This document shows, one piece after another, positions 15,967 to 23,941 of a stretch of 64,000 nt of DNA. Source of the stretch: Streptomyces sp. NBC_01314 (GTDB lineage Bacteria; Actinomycetota; Actinomycetes; Streptomycetales; Streptomycetaceae); NCBI RefSeq assembly GCF_041435215.1, contig NZ_CP108394.1, positions 7,812,001 to 7,876,000 of the forward strand, given 5' to 3'. The position numbers and the translations under genes were made by a program. The notes below the pieces were generated by a model. That model saw only the letters and a program-made list of their open reading frames with translations, did no database searches and was not told the origin of the DNA. The stretch's first letter is position 1. Each line of letters begins with the position of its first letter.

Positions 15967-17661
15967 TCAGTCGGGTCGGCGCGTCGCCGCGGGTTCGGCG
16001 GCCCGCCGTGCTAGCGCCCCCACGACCCCCCGCACGACCCCCAGCTCCACCAGATCCTGTGGTCGCACCCGGAGCTCGTCCGCCGTTGCCCGTGTCAGCT
16101 CCGGGGGGCGTTTGAGGATCGCGGCGGCAAGCTCCGGGGCGATCACCGAGAAGTAGCTGTCCGGGGTGGCCCAGGTGTTGTCGGGGGCGGCGAGGGCGAG
16201 GGCACCGCCGGAGCCGCCCTCGCCGATGAGGAGGGTGGTGAGGGGGGTGCGGGCGGTGGTGACGGTGGTGAAGAGGTCGGCGATGGCCGGGCCCGCGCCC
16301 TGCCGTTCCGCCTCGGCGTCGTTCGCGGCGCCCGGGGTGTCGACGAGGGTCAGTACGGGGATGCCGAGGCGGTCGGCGAGGCGGATCAGGCGGGCGGCGG
16401 TGCGGTAGCCCGCCGGGCGGGTCGGGGTGCCGCACTGGGCCGCGTAGGCGACGGTCCGGCCCTCGTGTTCGCCGAAGCCGCACAGCATGCCGGGGTCGGT
16501 GCCGCCGGCGCGGTCCCCTCGCAGGGGGGCCCGGCGGGTGAAGTAGGCGTCCAAGTAGGCGTTGGCGCGGGGGCGTTGGGGAGAGCGGGCGCGTTGTACG
16601 GCTTCCCAGCCGGTGGTGGGGAGGAGGGGCGCCGCAGGGGGCGGGGGGAGCGGCTCGTCGGCGGCCGAGGGTGCGTTGTGGCTGGTCGCGGCCTGCGGCG
16701 GAGCCGCGGATTGGTACAGCCCCGCGCCCGCGCCCCTTGAGGGCCTGCGGCCCCCGTCAGGGGCGCGGTGCGGCGGGAGGGCGTGGGGTGGAGGTGCCGG
16801 GGCCGTGGAGGAGGTGGTCAGGAGGGTCAGCCAGAGGGCGAGTGTTCCGCGGAGGTCGTTGGGGTGGACGACCGCGTCCGCCGAGCCCGACGCCACCTGG
16901 GACTCGGCCGTGTACGCCGTCGGGTCCGCGTCGGGTGGGCGGACTCGGGAGCCGGCGAAGCCGACCTGGGCGTCGGGGAGCGCGAGGACGATGTCGGCGC
17001 CGGCGCCGAGAGTGGCCCAGCCGCCGCCCGTCGTGGGGTCGCGGAGGACCGCGATCTGGGGCAGCCCGGCCTCCCTGGTCAGCGCCGACTCGCGTGCCAC
17101 GCGCTGGAGTTGGACGAGGGCGCGCATGCCTTCCTGCATACGGCTGCCGCCGGTCGCGACCAGGGAGACGACCGGCAGACGGTGCTCACGGGCGTACGTG
17201 TACGCCGCCTCCAGACGGTCGCCGGTGCGTTCGCCGAGCGAGCCGCCGAGGAAGCCGAACTCGAAGGAGATCAGTACGGCCGCCGTGGAGGTGGGGAGAC
17301 TCGGCGGCGCGTCTGCCTCGCCGCGCCGCTGCGTCTCGGCGGACGTCACCGATGGCGTCACCCCGGCCGCTGTACCGGGGCCGGTCGTCTCGGCCTCCGT
17401 ATCGGGGCCGGTCGCCTCGGCTTCCGTATCGGGGTAGCTCGTCTCGGCCTCCGTCGCCGTCCGGTCACTGATCACCGCCCGGCCCCACACCACCGACTCC
17501 TCCTCCCCGGTGCGCTCGGCGGCGCGGGCGCGTGAGGTGTCGTAGCCGTGCCAGGCGAGGGGGCCGTCGGGGGCGTAGTCCCTTCGGGGCGTGGGGAGTT
17601 CCGTGAAGTCGTCCGTCAGGAAGGCGATGGCCTCGCGGGCCGAACAGCGCCGGTCACTCAT
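15967..17661 (-). CDS. Fused acyl-CoA carboxyltransferase (AccD/AccA-like halves)
   Basis: The 564-residue protein has two crotonase-type carboxyltransferase halves. The first (about 125-270) contains EFGFLGGSLGERTGDRLEAA and TGGSRMQEGMRALVQL; the second (about 360-550) contains GIPVLTLVDTPGA and LIGEGGSGGALALA. This resembles joined beta and alpha subunits of acetyl-CoA carboxylase, but no biotin carboxylase or biotin carrier gene is adjacent. Start overlaps the matB stop by eight bases, so carboxyl transfer from or to malonyl-CoA is a reasonable inference. The linker between the halves (PPHRAPDGGRRPSRGAGAGL, then a YQSAAPPQAATSH stretch) is encoded by a dispersed intergenic-type repeat and is probably a later in-frame insertion. 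Confidence 0.78.
   Translation of the reverse strand: MSDRRCSAREAIAFLTDDFTELPTPRRDYAPDGPLAWHGYDTSRARAAERTGEEESVVWGRAVISDRTATEAETSYPDTEAEATGPDTEAETTGPGTAAGVTPSVTSAETQRRGEADAPPSLPTSTAAVLISFEFGFLGGSLGERTGDRLEAAYTYAREHRLPVVSLVATGGSRMQEGMRALVQLQRVARESALTREAGLPQIAVLRDPTTGGGWATLGAGADIVLALPDAQVGFAGSRVRPPDADPTAYTAESQVASGSADAVVHPNDLRGTLALWLTLLTTSSTAPAPPPHALPPHRAPDGGRRPSRGAGAGLYQSAAPPQAATSHNAPSAADEPLPPPPAAPLLPTTGWEAVQRARSPQRPRANAYLDAYFTRRAPLRGDRAGGTDPGMLCGFGEHEGRTVAYAAQCGTPTRPAGYRTAARLIRLADRLGIPVLTLVDTPGAANDAEAERQGAGPAIADLFTTVTTARTPLTTLLIGEGGSGGALALAAPDNTWATPDSYFSVIAPELAAAILKRPPELTRATADELRVRPQDLVELGVVRGVVGALARRAAEPAATRRPD
16674..16760. repeat. Dispersed GC-rich repeat inside the carboxyltransferase gene
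   Basis: Read on the minus strand, this stretch contains AAGGGGCGCGGGCGCGGGGC followed by a GGCTCCGCCGC block, the same order of blocks as the intergenic sequence at 38703-38765. It lies in frame and encodes the low-complexity linker between the two carboxyltransferase halves, so an intergenic-type repeat appears to have been captured as coding sequence. Confidence 0.6.
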
Positions 17662-19117
17662 CCGTCTTCAGCGCTCGCTTCATGATCTTGCCCATGTCGT
17701 TGCGGGGGAGGGAGGAGAGGTAGTGGACGGTTCGGGGACGCTTGTGGGGGGACAGGTGGGTGGCGACGTGGGTCGCCAACTCGGCGGCCGGAGGCGGGGA
17801 CCCGGGGTCCGTCGGGACGATCCAGGCGACGACGCGTTCGCCGAGGTCGGGGTCCGGTTCGCCGGTGACCGCGGCTTCGCGTACCCCCGGGTGTTCCAGG
17901 AGCGCGTTCTCGATCTCACCCGCGCCGATCTTGTAGCCGCCGCTCTTGATGAGGTCGGTGGCCTTGCGGCCGACGATGCGTACATAGCCGTCGGGGTCGC
18001 GGACGGCCATGTCGCCGGTGCGGAACCAGCCGTCGGAGGTGAACGCGGCGGCGGTCGCGTCGGGGCGGTTGAGGTACTCGGTGAAGAGGTTCGGGCCGCG
18101 TACCTGGATCTCGCCGACCGACTCTCCGTCGTACGCGGTGAGGGGGGTGCCGTCGTCCTCGACCAGCCTCAACTCCACGCCCGGCAGCGGGAGTCCGACC
18201 GCGCCGGCGCGGGGTTCGCCGTCGGCGCGGACGCTGGTGTTCATGAGGGTCTCCGTCATGCCGTACCGCTCGATCACCCGCCGTCCGGTGGCCGCCGCGA
18301 TCCGTTCGTGGTCGTGCACCGGCAGCGCGGCCGAGCCGGAGACGAGGAGGCGGGCGCGGCCGAGTGCCTTCGCGAGGTCCGGGTCGGTGGGCAGCGTCTC
18401 CGCGATGCGGTGGTACATCGTCGGGACGCCGAACAGCATCGTCGCGCCGGCCGACAGCTCCCGGGCGACCGCGGCCGTGTCGAACCTCCCCAGGTGGCGG
18501 ACGGAGCCGCCGCGCCGCAGCGGGCCCAGGATGCCCAGGATCAGTCCGTGTACGTGGAAGAGGGGGAGGGCGTGGACCAGTACGTCGTCGGCGGTCCACT
18601 GCCAGGCGTCGGCCAGCGCGTCCAGGGTGGTCGCGATGGCCCGGCGGGGGATGACGGCGCCCTTGGGCGGGCCGGTGGTGCCGGAGGTGTAGACGACAAG
18701 GGCGGCGTCCTCCTCGGCGGCCTTCCGCTCGTCGGGGGCGGGTCCGCTTCCGGTGTCGTGCACGTCGACATCGACGCGTACCAACTCCCGTACGGGGGCG
18801 GGTAGTTCATCGGTGGGGGAGGCGAGCACGAGTGACGGTGCGCTGTCGGAGAGGATGTGCCCGAGTTCCTTCTCCCCGGACTTCGGGTTCAGGGGTACGG
18901 CGGGTACGCCGGCCCGCAGTGCCGCGACCACGGCGACAGCGGTCTCCAGCGTGGGGGTCGCCCAGACGGCGACCCGGCCGCCGCCTCTGATGCGGTCCGC
19001 CAGGGCGTCGGTGACGGCCGCGAGTTCCGCGTACGTCAGGGACCGGTCGCCGAACCGGAGGGCAGGCCGGTCGGGGGCCTGGACGTCGCCGGTGAGGGCC
19101 GGGAAGAGAGGGGACAC
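17654..19117 (-). CDS. matB: Malonyl-CoA synthetase MatB
   Basis: This 487-residue ANL-superfamily ligase has the AMP-binding motif VVYTSGTTGPPKGAVIPRRA, GVPTMYHRIAETLP, the YGMTETLMNTSVRADGEPRAG region, the hinge segment FRTGDMAVRDPDGYVRIVGR and the C-terminal catalytic lysine segment RNDMGKIMKR. The RYGMTETLMNTS signature and overall wording closely resemble the malonyl-CoA synthetase of Streptomyces coelicolor as I remember it, so the substrate is probably malonate or methylmalonate. GTG at 19117 has AAGGAG eight bases upstream. It lies between the permease and carboxyltransferase genes and should supply malonyl-CoA-type extender units for fatty acid or polyketide synthesis. Confidence 0.9.
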   Translation of the reverse strand: MSPLFPALTGDVQAPDRPALRFGDRSLTYAELAAVTDALADRIRGGGRVAVWATPTLETAVAVVAALRAGVPAVPLNPKSGEKELGHILSDSAPSLVLASPTDELPAPVRELVRVDVDVHDTGSGPAPDERKAAEEDAALVVYTSGTTGPPKGAVIPRRAIATTLDALADAWQWTADDVLVHALPLFHVHGLILGILGPLRRGGSVRHLGRFDTAAVARELSAGATMLFGVPTMYHRIAETLPTDPDLAKALGRARLLVSGSAALPVHDHERIAAATGRRVIERYGMTETLMNTSVRADGEPRAGAVGLPLPGVELRLVEDDGTPLTAYDGESVGEIQVRGPNLFTEYLNRPDATAAAFTSDGWFRTGDMAVRDPDGYVRIVGRKATDLIKSGGYKIGAGEIENALLEHPGVREAAVTGEPDPDLGERVVAWIVPTDPGSPPPAAELATHVATHLSPHKRPRTVHYLSSLPRNDMGKIMKRALKTDE

Positions 19118-19169
19118 GTGTCGTACTCCTTGGTTGTCGCCGTCCGATGTACCGCTGCTGCCCTTGGGG

Positions 19170-20516
19170 CTACCCGAATCCCGGTACGACCAGCACCAGC
19201 CAGACCACCGCGGGTACCACCGCCACCACGATCCCCCCGTAGATCATCAGCTGGCGGAAGAAACGCTCGCGGTCGACGTCGGGTGCGGCGGCCAGGACCA
19301 GCGCGCCGTTCGTGGAGAAGGGGCTCACGTCCACGACCGTCGCGGACACGGCGAGTGCCGCGACCATGCCGACCGCGCCGATCTCGCCCTGTGCCAGGAA
19401 CGGTACGGCCAGGGGGATCAGGGCGCCCATGATGCCCACGGACGAGGCGAAGGCCGACACGATCGCGCCGATGTAGCAGAGCAGGACGGCGGCGAGGAGG
19501 GGGATGCCGATGTTGCTGACGCCCTCGCCGGCCCAGGTGATGGTGCCCATCTCGTCGAGCACGCCCACATAGGTGAGGACGCCGCAGATGAGGAGGACGG
19601 TGGACCAGGCGATCTGGCCCACCGCCTTGCGGCTGTCGTCCGGCCAGACGGCGCTGAGGACCGCGGCGAGGGTCACCGCGGTGAGGCCCGCGTCCAGGTC
19701 GAAGGCGAGGACCGCGACGACCAGGGCGGCGAGGGAGGTGAGGGTGGCTATGCGGGCGGGGGTGAGGGCGGTTTCCGTGCTGGGGGTGGACGCGGTACCG
19801 GGGGCGGGGTCGGCCGGGGGTGGGGTCCGCTGCTCGGCGGTGCGAGGCGCCGCTGCGCCCCCCTGCGCTGCCCCGGCGGCACGAGTGCCCGCGACCGTGT
19901 CAGCGGGTTGCTTCCACAGCTTCAGCCCCCCGAACAGGACGAACACCACGCCCGCGATCACGAGGTTGGCGATCAGGGACGTCAGGAAGAGGGCTATCTC
20001 GTTGCCCGGGAGGTTCTCGCGTTCCACGATGCCGTTGACGATCGTGCCGTAGATGCTGATCGGGGAGAAACCGCCGCCCTGGGCGCCGTGGACGACCATC
20101 GCCCCCATCAGGAGGGGGCTGATGCCGTACCGCGAGGCGAAGCTGAGGGCGATGGGGGCGACGATCGCGACCGCGGCCGGACTGACCGCGCCGATCGCCG
20201 TGAGCGCACCGGTGATGAAGAACATCACCCAGGGGATCAGCGCCACCCGCCCCCGCACCAGCCGGATCGAGGCGTGGACGAGCCAGTCGGTGGTGCCGTT
20301 CGAGCGAGCGATCGCGAAGAGGTAGGTGACGCCGACCAGGACGACGAACAGGTCACCGGGGAAGCCGGCGAAGATGCCGTCCGCGTCGAGGTCGGCGACG
20401 AGTTCGCCCACTCCGAAGGCGGCGGCGAAGGCGAGCGCGCCCATGTTCACGGAGCGGGTCGTGGCGATGACGAACACCACGGCGAGCACGAGGATCGAGA
20501 TGAGTTCGGGGGACAT
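19170..20516 (-). CDS. SLC13/CitM-type dicarboxylate (probably malonate) permease
   Basis: The 448-residue protein has about ten to twelve hydrophobic segments (for example LISILVLAVVFVIATT, LFVVLVGVTYLFAIA, LVIAGVVFVLFGG, LLAAVLLCYIGAIVSAFAS) and the TGALTAIGAVSPAAVAIVAP and VVHGAQGGGFSPISI segments of SLC13-like dicarboxylate carriers. ATG at 20516 has GGGAG five bases upstream; longer in-frame versions add a hydrophilic leader with no site. The gene precedes matB by 52 bases, so it likely imports malonate. The central cytosolic loop contains the string AAAPRTAEQRTPPPADP, also found in an unrelated condensation-domain protein of this window, pointing to an inserted DNA repeat. Confidence 0.85.
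   Translation of the reverse strand: MSPELISILVLAVVFVIATTRSVNMGALAFAAAFGVGELVADLDADGIFAGFPGDLFVVLVGVTYLFAIARSNGTTDWLVHASIRLVRGRVALIPWVMFFITGALTAIGAVSPAAVAIVAPIALSFASRYGISPLLMGAMVVHGAQGGGFSPISIYGTIVNGIVERENLPGNEIALFLTSLIANLVIAGVVFVLFGGLKLWKQPADTVAGTRAAGAAQGGAAAPRTAEQRTPPPADPAPGTASTPSTETALTPARIATLTSLAALVVAVLAFDLDAGLTAVTLAAVLSAVWPDDSRKAVGQIAWSTVLLICGVLTYVGVLDEMGTITWAGEGVSNIGIPLLAAVLLCYIGAIVSAFASSVGIMGALIPLAVPFLAQGEIGAVGMVAALAVSATVVDVSPFSTNGALVLAAAPDVDRERFFRQLMIYGGIVVAVVPAVVWLVLVVPGFG
19807..19900. repeat. Dispersed repeat in the permease loop (family I)
   Basis: This copy shares GGTCGGCCGGGGG, CGCTGCTCGGCGGT, CCGCTGCGCCC and CCGGCGGCACGA blocks, in the same order, with 32941-33066. It is in frame in the permease gene and encodes a hydrophilic, proline-rich loop. 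Compared with the second copy it lacks the internal module that also occurs alone at 37505-37545. Confidence 0.7.
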
Positions 20517-20605
20517 ACGGGCTCCCGTCGTTGGGTCCCGGAACGGCTGGGGGAGGGCTGAGGGGAAGGGCTGGGGAGGGGCGGAGAACTCGGGCCGAGT
20601 GGCCG

Positions 20606-20620
20606 AGTGGCTGAGCCACT
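20606..20620. promoter_or_regulatory. Putative FadR-type operator 1
   Basis: AGTGGCTGAGCCACT is a perfect palindrome with a three-base centre, containing TGG-N5-CCA. It lies in the 254-bp divergent region between the permease gene and the GntR/FadR-family regulator gene, 90 bases upstream of the permease start. A near-identical inverted copy is at 20676-20690, which supports it as a binding site for the divergently encoded regulator. Confidence 0.5.
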
Positions 20621-20675
20621 TACGGTTGGTCAGCGTGGGCGCGTACGGCGGTGCCGTCAAGAGGGCGCGCGAAAA

Positions 20676-20690
20676 TTGGTTCAGCCACTT
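20676..20690. promoter_or_regulatory. Putative FadR-type operator 2
   Basis: TTGGTTCAGCCACTT contains TGGTTCAGCCA; its reverse complement TGGCTGAACCA matches 10 of 11 bases of the core of the palindrome at 20608-20618. The sites are about 69 bases apart, and this one is nearer the regulator gene start (20771). A related GGCCACTGGTG follows at about 20699. Binding is inferred from position and symmetry only. Confidence 0.45.
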
Positions 20691-20770
20691 GGCCATCGGG
20701 CCACTGGTGTCCGCCGGTGTTACGCTCCCGACGAGCGACGCCCGAGCGACGCCGGACGATAGGGGGAACC

Positions 20771-21481
20771 GTGAGCGACGCCCTGCGCCCCATGGCCAAG
20801 CAGCGGCTCTACGAGCAGGTCCTCGACCGGCTGCGTCAGTACGTCGTCGAGGGCGGTCTGCGGGCGGGGGACCGGCTGCCGCCCGAGCGGGACCTGGCCC
20901 AGCGGCTGGGGGTGAGCCGGGCCTCGGTCAAGCAGGCCATCGTGGTGCTGGAGGTCCAGGGCCTGGTGGAGGCGCGGCACGGCGGGGGCACGTATCTCGT
21001 CCGGGACAGCCTCGACGTCGAGCCCGTCGACGAGATGGTCGAACGGCGCCGGCGGCTGCCCGATGTGCTGGAGGCCCGCGAGGCGTTGGAGACGAAGCTC
21101 GCCGAACTGGCCGCCGAGCGCCGTACGGAGGACGACCTGGCCGCGATGCGGGACGCGCTCGCGCACATGGCCGGGGAGATCGAGCGGGACGGGCACGGCG
21201 TCGAGGGCGACCGTCTGTTCCACGCGGCGGTCACGGCGGCCGCGCACAGCAGTCTGCTCGCCGAGTTCATGCGCTCCATCGCCGCCCAGATCGCCGAGAG
21301 CCGCACCGAGTCGCTGCGCCAGCCGGGGCGGCCCGACCGTTCCCTCGCCCAGCACCGGGCGATCCTCGACGCCATCGCCGCCGAGCAGCCCAAGCAGGCG
21401 GCCACCGCGATGCGCCGCCACGTACGCACGGTCGCGAAGGTCCGCCTGCTGGACTGGGATCCGGGGGACTCGGCCTCCTGA
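20771..21481 (+). CDS. FadR-subfamily GntR transcriptional regulator
   Basis: The 236-residue protein has an N-terminal winged helix (LRQYVVEGGLRAGDRLPPER, DLAQRLGVSRASVKQAIVVL, then EARHGGGTYL) and an all-helical FCD ligand-binding domain containing the metal-site positions around EGDRLFHAAVTAAAHS and LAQHRAILDAIA. FCD-domain regulators usually bind small carboxylates through a metal centre. GTG at 20771 follows AGGGGGA by three bases; an ATG at 20792 is an alternative. It is divergent from the permease-matB-carboxyltransferase operon and is the likely malonate-responsive regulator of it. Confidence 0.88.
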   Translation: MSDALRPMAKQRLYEQVLDRLRQYVVEGGLRAGDRLPPERDLAQRLGVSRASVKQAIVVLEVQGLVEARHGGGTYLVRDSLDVEPVDEMVERRRRLPDVLEAREALETKLAELAAERRTEDDLAAMRDALAHMAGEIERDGHGVEGDRLFHAAVTAAAHSSLLAEFMRSIAAQIAESRTESLRQPGRPDRSLAQHRAILDAIAAEQPKQAATAMRRHVRTVAKVRLLDWDPGDSAS

Positions 21482-21538
21482 GCGCCGCCCCGCGGACGGC
21501 TCACCGCCGTCGACGCTCCTCCGAGCCGGTTCCTGTCG

Positions 21539-22597
21539 CTACGCGGCCTCCTTCCGCACCACGTCCGCCACCACGCAGCTCACGTTGTCCGGGCCGCCCG
21601 CCTCGTTCGCCTCGGTGACGAGTGCGCGCACGGCGGCCTCCGGGTCCGGGACGGAGGTCAGGACCCGCCGGATCGCCGGGTCGGGGACGACCGTCGACAG
21701 GCCGTCGGAGCAGAGGAGGTAGCGGTCGCCGGGGTGGGCGTCGTGGAGGCGCAGGTCGAGGGTGGAGATGGTCTCGTTGTTGGTCAACGCCTTGAGGAGC
21801 AGCGCGGGTTGGGGGTGGGTGGCCGCCTCTTCGGGGGTCAGGCGGCCCTCGTCGATCATCGACTGGACGACGGTGTGGTCGTGGGTGATCCGGAAGAGTT
21901 CGCCGTCGCGCAGCAGATACGCGCGGGAGTCGCCGATGTGGACGAGGGCGAGCTGCGAGCCGGTCCAGAGCATCGCGGTCAGGGTCGTCCCGTCGTCCCC
22001 GGTCCCCGCGACCTCCCGTACGGCGGCGGTCGCGCCCCGCACCGCGTCCTCCAGCAGGTTCAGCACGCTGCCCGCAGGGAGGGTGTCGCGGTCCAGGGTC
22101 CTGAGCGCCTCCACGGCGGCCGTGCTCGCGGGGGCTCCGGCCGGGCCGAAGCCGTCGGCGACGGCGAGGACGCGGGAGCCGGCGTAGGCGGTGTCCTGGT
22201 TGGTGGCGCGGACCAGGCCGGTGTCGGAGACGGCGGCGTAACGGAGTTCCAGCATCGTGATGTCCTCCTCGGACGGGTGGGTGAGGTGGTCCACGAGGAA
22301 GGCCGCCAGGTCCCGTCGGGTCGCCGTCTCGGCCTCGACCCCGGCCCAGTACGCCCGGATCTCCCGGGCCGCCGGGCCCGGTTCCAGCGCGCACACCGTG
22401 CGGATACGGGCCAGCGGCATGCCGAGCCGGCGCAGCCAGGCCACCAGCCGGGCCTGTTCCAGCTGTTCAGTGGAGTAGTAGCGGTAACCGGTGTCGGGGT
22501 CGACGCGGGCGGGCCGGAGCAGCTCCAGCTCGTCGTAGAGCCGCAGCGCCTTCGGTGACAGTCGGCATGCCTTCGCGAAGGTCCCGATCGTCAGCAT
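21539..22597 (-). CDS. MerR-type HTH fused to PP2C-family phosphatase
   Basis: The 352-residue protein has an N-terminal MerR winged helix (LTIGTFAKACRLSPKALRLY, then GYRYYSTEQLEQARLVAWLR) joined to a complete PP2C domain (from about 120): VRATNQDTAYAGSRVLAVADGFG carries the metal-binding Asp residues (here split as NQD and ADGFG), ALVHIGDSRAYLLRDG, HDHTVVQ, LLCSDGLS and GGPDNVSCVVADV. Both halves look intact, so the protein could couple DNA binding to Ser/Thr dephosphorylation. ATG at 22597 was chosen because AGGGAG is eight bases upstream; an ATG six bases earlier is too close to it. It is divergent from the DUF3152 gene. Confidence 0.85.
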   Translation of the reverse strand: MLTIGTFAKACRLSPKALRLYDELELLRPARVDPDTGYRYYSTEQLEQARLVAWLRRLGMPLARIRTVCALEPGPAAREIRAYWAGVEAETATRRDLAAFLVDHLTHPSEEDITMLELRYAAVSDTGLVRATNQDTAYAGSRVLAVADGFGPAGAPASTAAVEALRTLDRDTLPAGSVLNLLEDAVRGATAAVREVAGTGDDGTTLTAMLWTGSQLALVHIGDSRAYLLRDGELFRITHDHTVVQSMIDEGRLTPEEAATHPQPALLLKALTNNETISTLDLRLHDAHPGDRYLLCSDGLSTVVPDPAIRRVLTSVPDPEAAVRALVTEANEAGGPDNVSCVVADVVRKEAA

Positions 22598-22797
22598 CTC
22601 CATGACTCCCTCTGGCTTCCCCTGGCTTCCGTCGTTCCTGGCCGTTCCTCGTTCCGCGATCGATGCTGGGGCTTCCTCGAAGGTGAAGGTCAAGCGGTGG
22701 TGGTGAGCCGTGGTGCGGAGCCCTGCCGATCATCCGTTATCTTTTCGTGACCGACTCGGCCACATCCGATCACATACCGATCACACTCTGAAGGAAC

Positions 22798-23817
22798 ATG
22801 AGCGCGCACAAGGCAACACCTTCCGGCACTCGTACCCGCCGCCGCAGCGGCTCGCCGCGTGTCACCGCGCAGGGCTCGGCCACGGGGACGGCCGGAGGGA
22901 GAGGTAAGGGCTCGGGGCGCCGGAGGAAGGGGTCCGCGAGGCGGGGCCGGGGGCCGTTGTGGGGCGGGCTCGGGGTCGTGACGGCGCTCGGTGTCGCCGG
23001 ATTCGCGACCATGGGCTGGATGCCCGGCGGCACGGAGGAGTTAGCCGGAGAGGCGGGCGCCGGCGTGTCCGCCTCCGCCGAGCCCTCGCCCGAACGATCC
23101 CGGCGCTCACCCGGCCCCAGCCCGAGCGCGAGCCCCCGCCCGAGCACGAGTTCCAGTGCCGGCGCCGATGGTCCCCGTAGTCCCTCCTCCCCGTCCGGTT
23201 CGGCACCGGGCAGGTCGGCGTCGCCGTCCCCCAGCGGCTCCCCGGTGACCATCCCCAGGACCGGGCCGGGCACGTTCACCACGGCCTCCGGCGGCAGCGG
23301 CAAGGTGGGGAAGGGCACACCCCTGCGCTACCGGGTCGAGGTCGAGAAGGGGCTGTCGCTGTCCACCGCCGACGTCGCCGACGAGGTGGAAGGCGTCTTC
23401 GCCGACCCGCGCGGCTGGACGGCCGGCGGCGACCGGGCCTTCCAGCGGGTCTCCGGCGGCACCTTCGACTTCGTCGTCAAGGTCGCGACCCCCGGCACCG
23501 TCGACGACGTCTGCGGTGCGGGCGGGCTGGACACCGGCGGCGAGTTCAACTGCAACGTCGGCGCCGACGTCATGGTCAACCTCGAACGCTGGGAACTGGC
23601 GACCCCCGTCTACGCCAAGGACGTCAAGGCCTACCGTGCCTTGATCATCAACCACGAGGTCGGCCACTTCCTCGGCCTCGGCCACGTCGGCTGCTCCGGC
23701 GAGGGCAAGCCCGCCCCGGCGATGATGCAGCAGATCAAGGGCATGAACGGCTGCGTCCCCAATGTCTGGCCGTACGACAGTAAGGGCCGCCTCATCACGG
23801 GGCCTGCCGTGCCGTGA
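22798..23817 (+). CDS. DUF3152 secreted zinc metalloprotease-like protein (TTA codon)
   Basis: The 339-residue protein starts with a basic cytosolic stretch and one hydrophobic anchor (about 53-74, LWGGLGVVTALGVAGFATMG), then a Ser/Pro-rich wall-spanning linker (about 90-155) and a C-terminal DUF3152 domain. The domain contains H286-E-V-G-H-F-L-G-L-G-H, an HExxHxxGxxH metzincin-like zinc site, with several Cys pairs that suit an extracytoplasmic location. Codon 82 (23041-23043) is TTA, so translation should depend on the bldA tRNA and be tied to development. ATG at 22798 has AAGGA five bases upstream. The substrate is not known. Confidence 0.88.
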   Translation: MSAHKATPSGTRTRRRSGSPRVTAQGSATGTAGGRGKGSGRRRKGSARRGRGPLWGGLGVVTALGVAGFATMGWMPGGTEELAGEAGAGVSASAEPSPERSRRSPGPSPSASPRPSTSSSAGADGPRSPSSPSGSAPGRSASPSPSGSPVTIPRTGPGTFTTASGGSGKVGKGTPLRYRVEVEKGLSLSTADVADEVEGVFADPRGWTAGGDRAFQRVSGGTFDFVVKVATPGTVDDVCGAGGLDTGGEFNCNVGADVMVNLERWELATPVYAKDVKAYRALIINHEVGHFLGLGHVGCSGEGKPAPAMMQQIKGMNGCVPNVWPYDSKGRLITGPAVP

Positions 23818-23941
23818 GCGGGAGCGCCGTCGCGGAGGAACCCTTTGCCTCGTCGGTCCCCGGAGTTGTTAGCCTGCGCCGGAGACCCCTTCCGGACACC
23901 TGCCCGGAGGGCCGCCGCAGACGTACGAGGATGGAGTCCCC

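Noticed and set aside
20517..20696. N-terminal extension of the dicarboxylate permease
   Set aside because: It is hydrophilic, crosses the operator region and has no ribosome site; the ATG at 20516 does.
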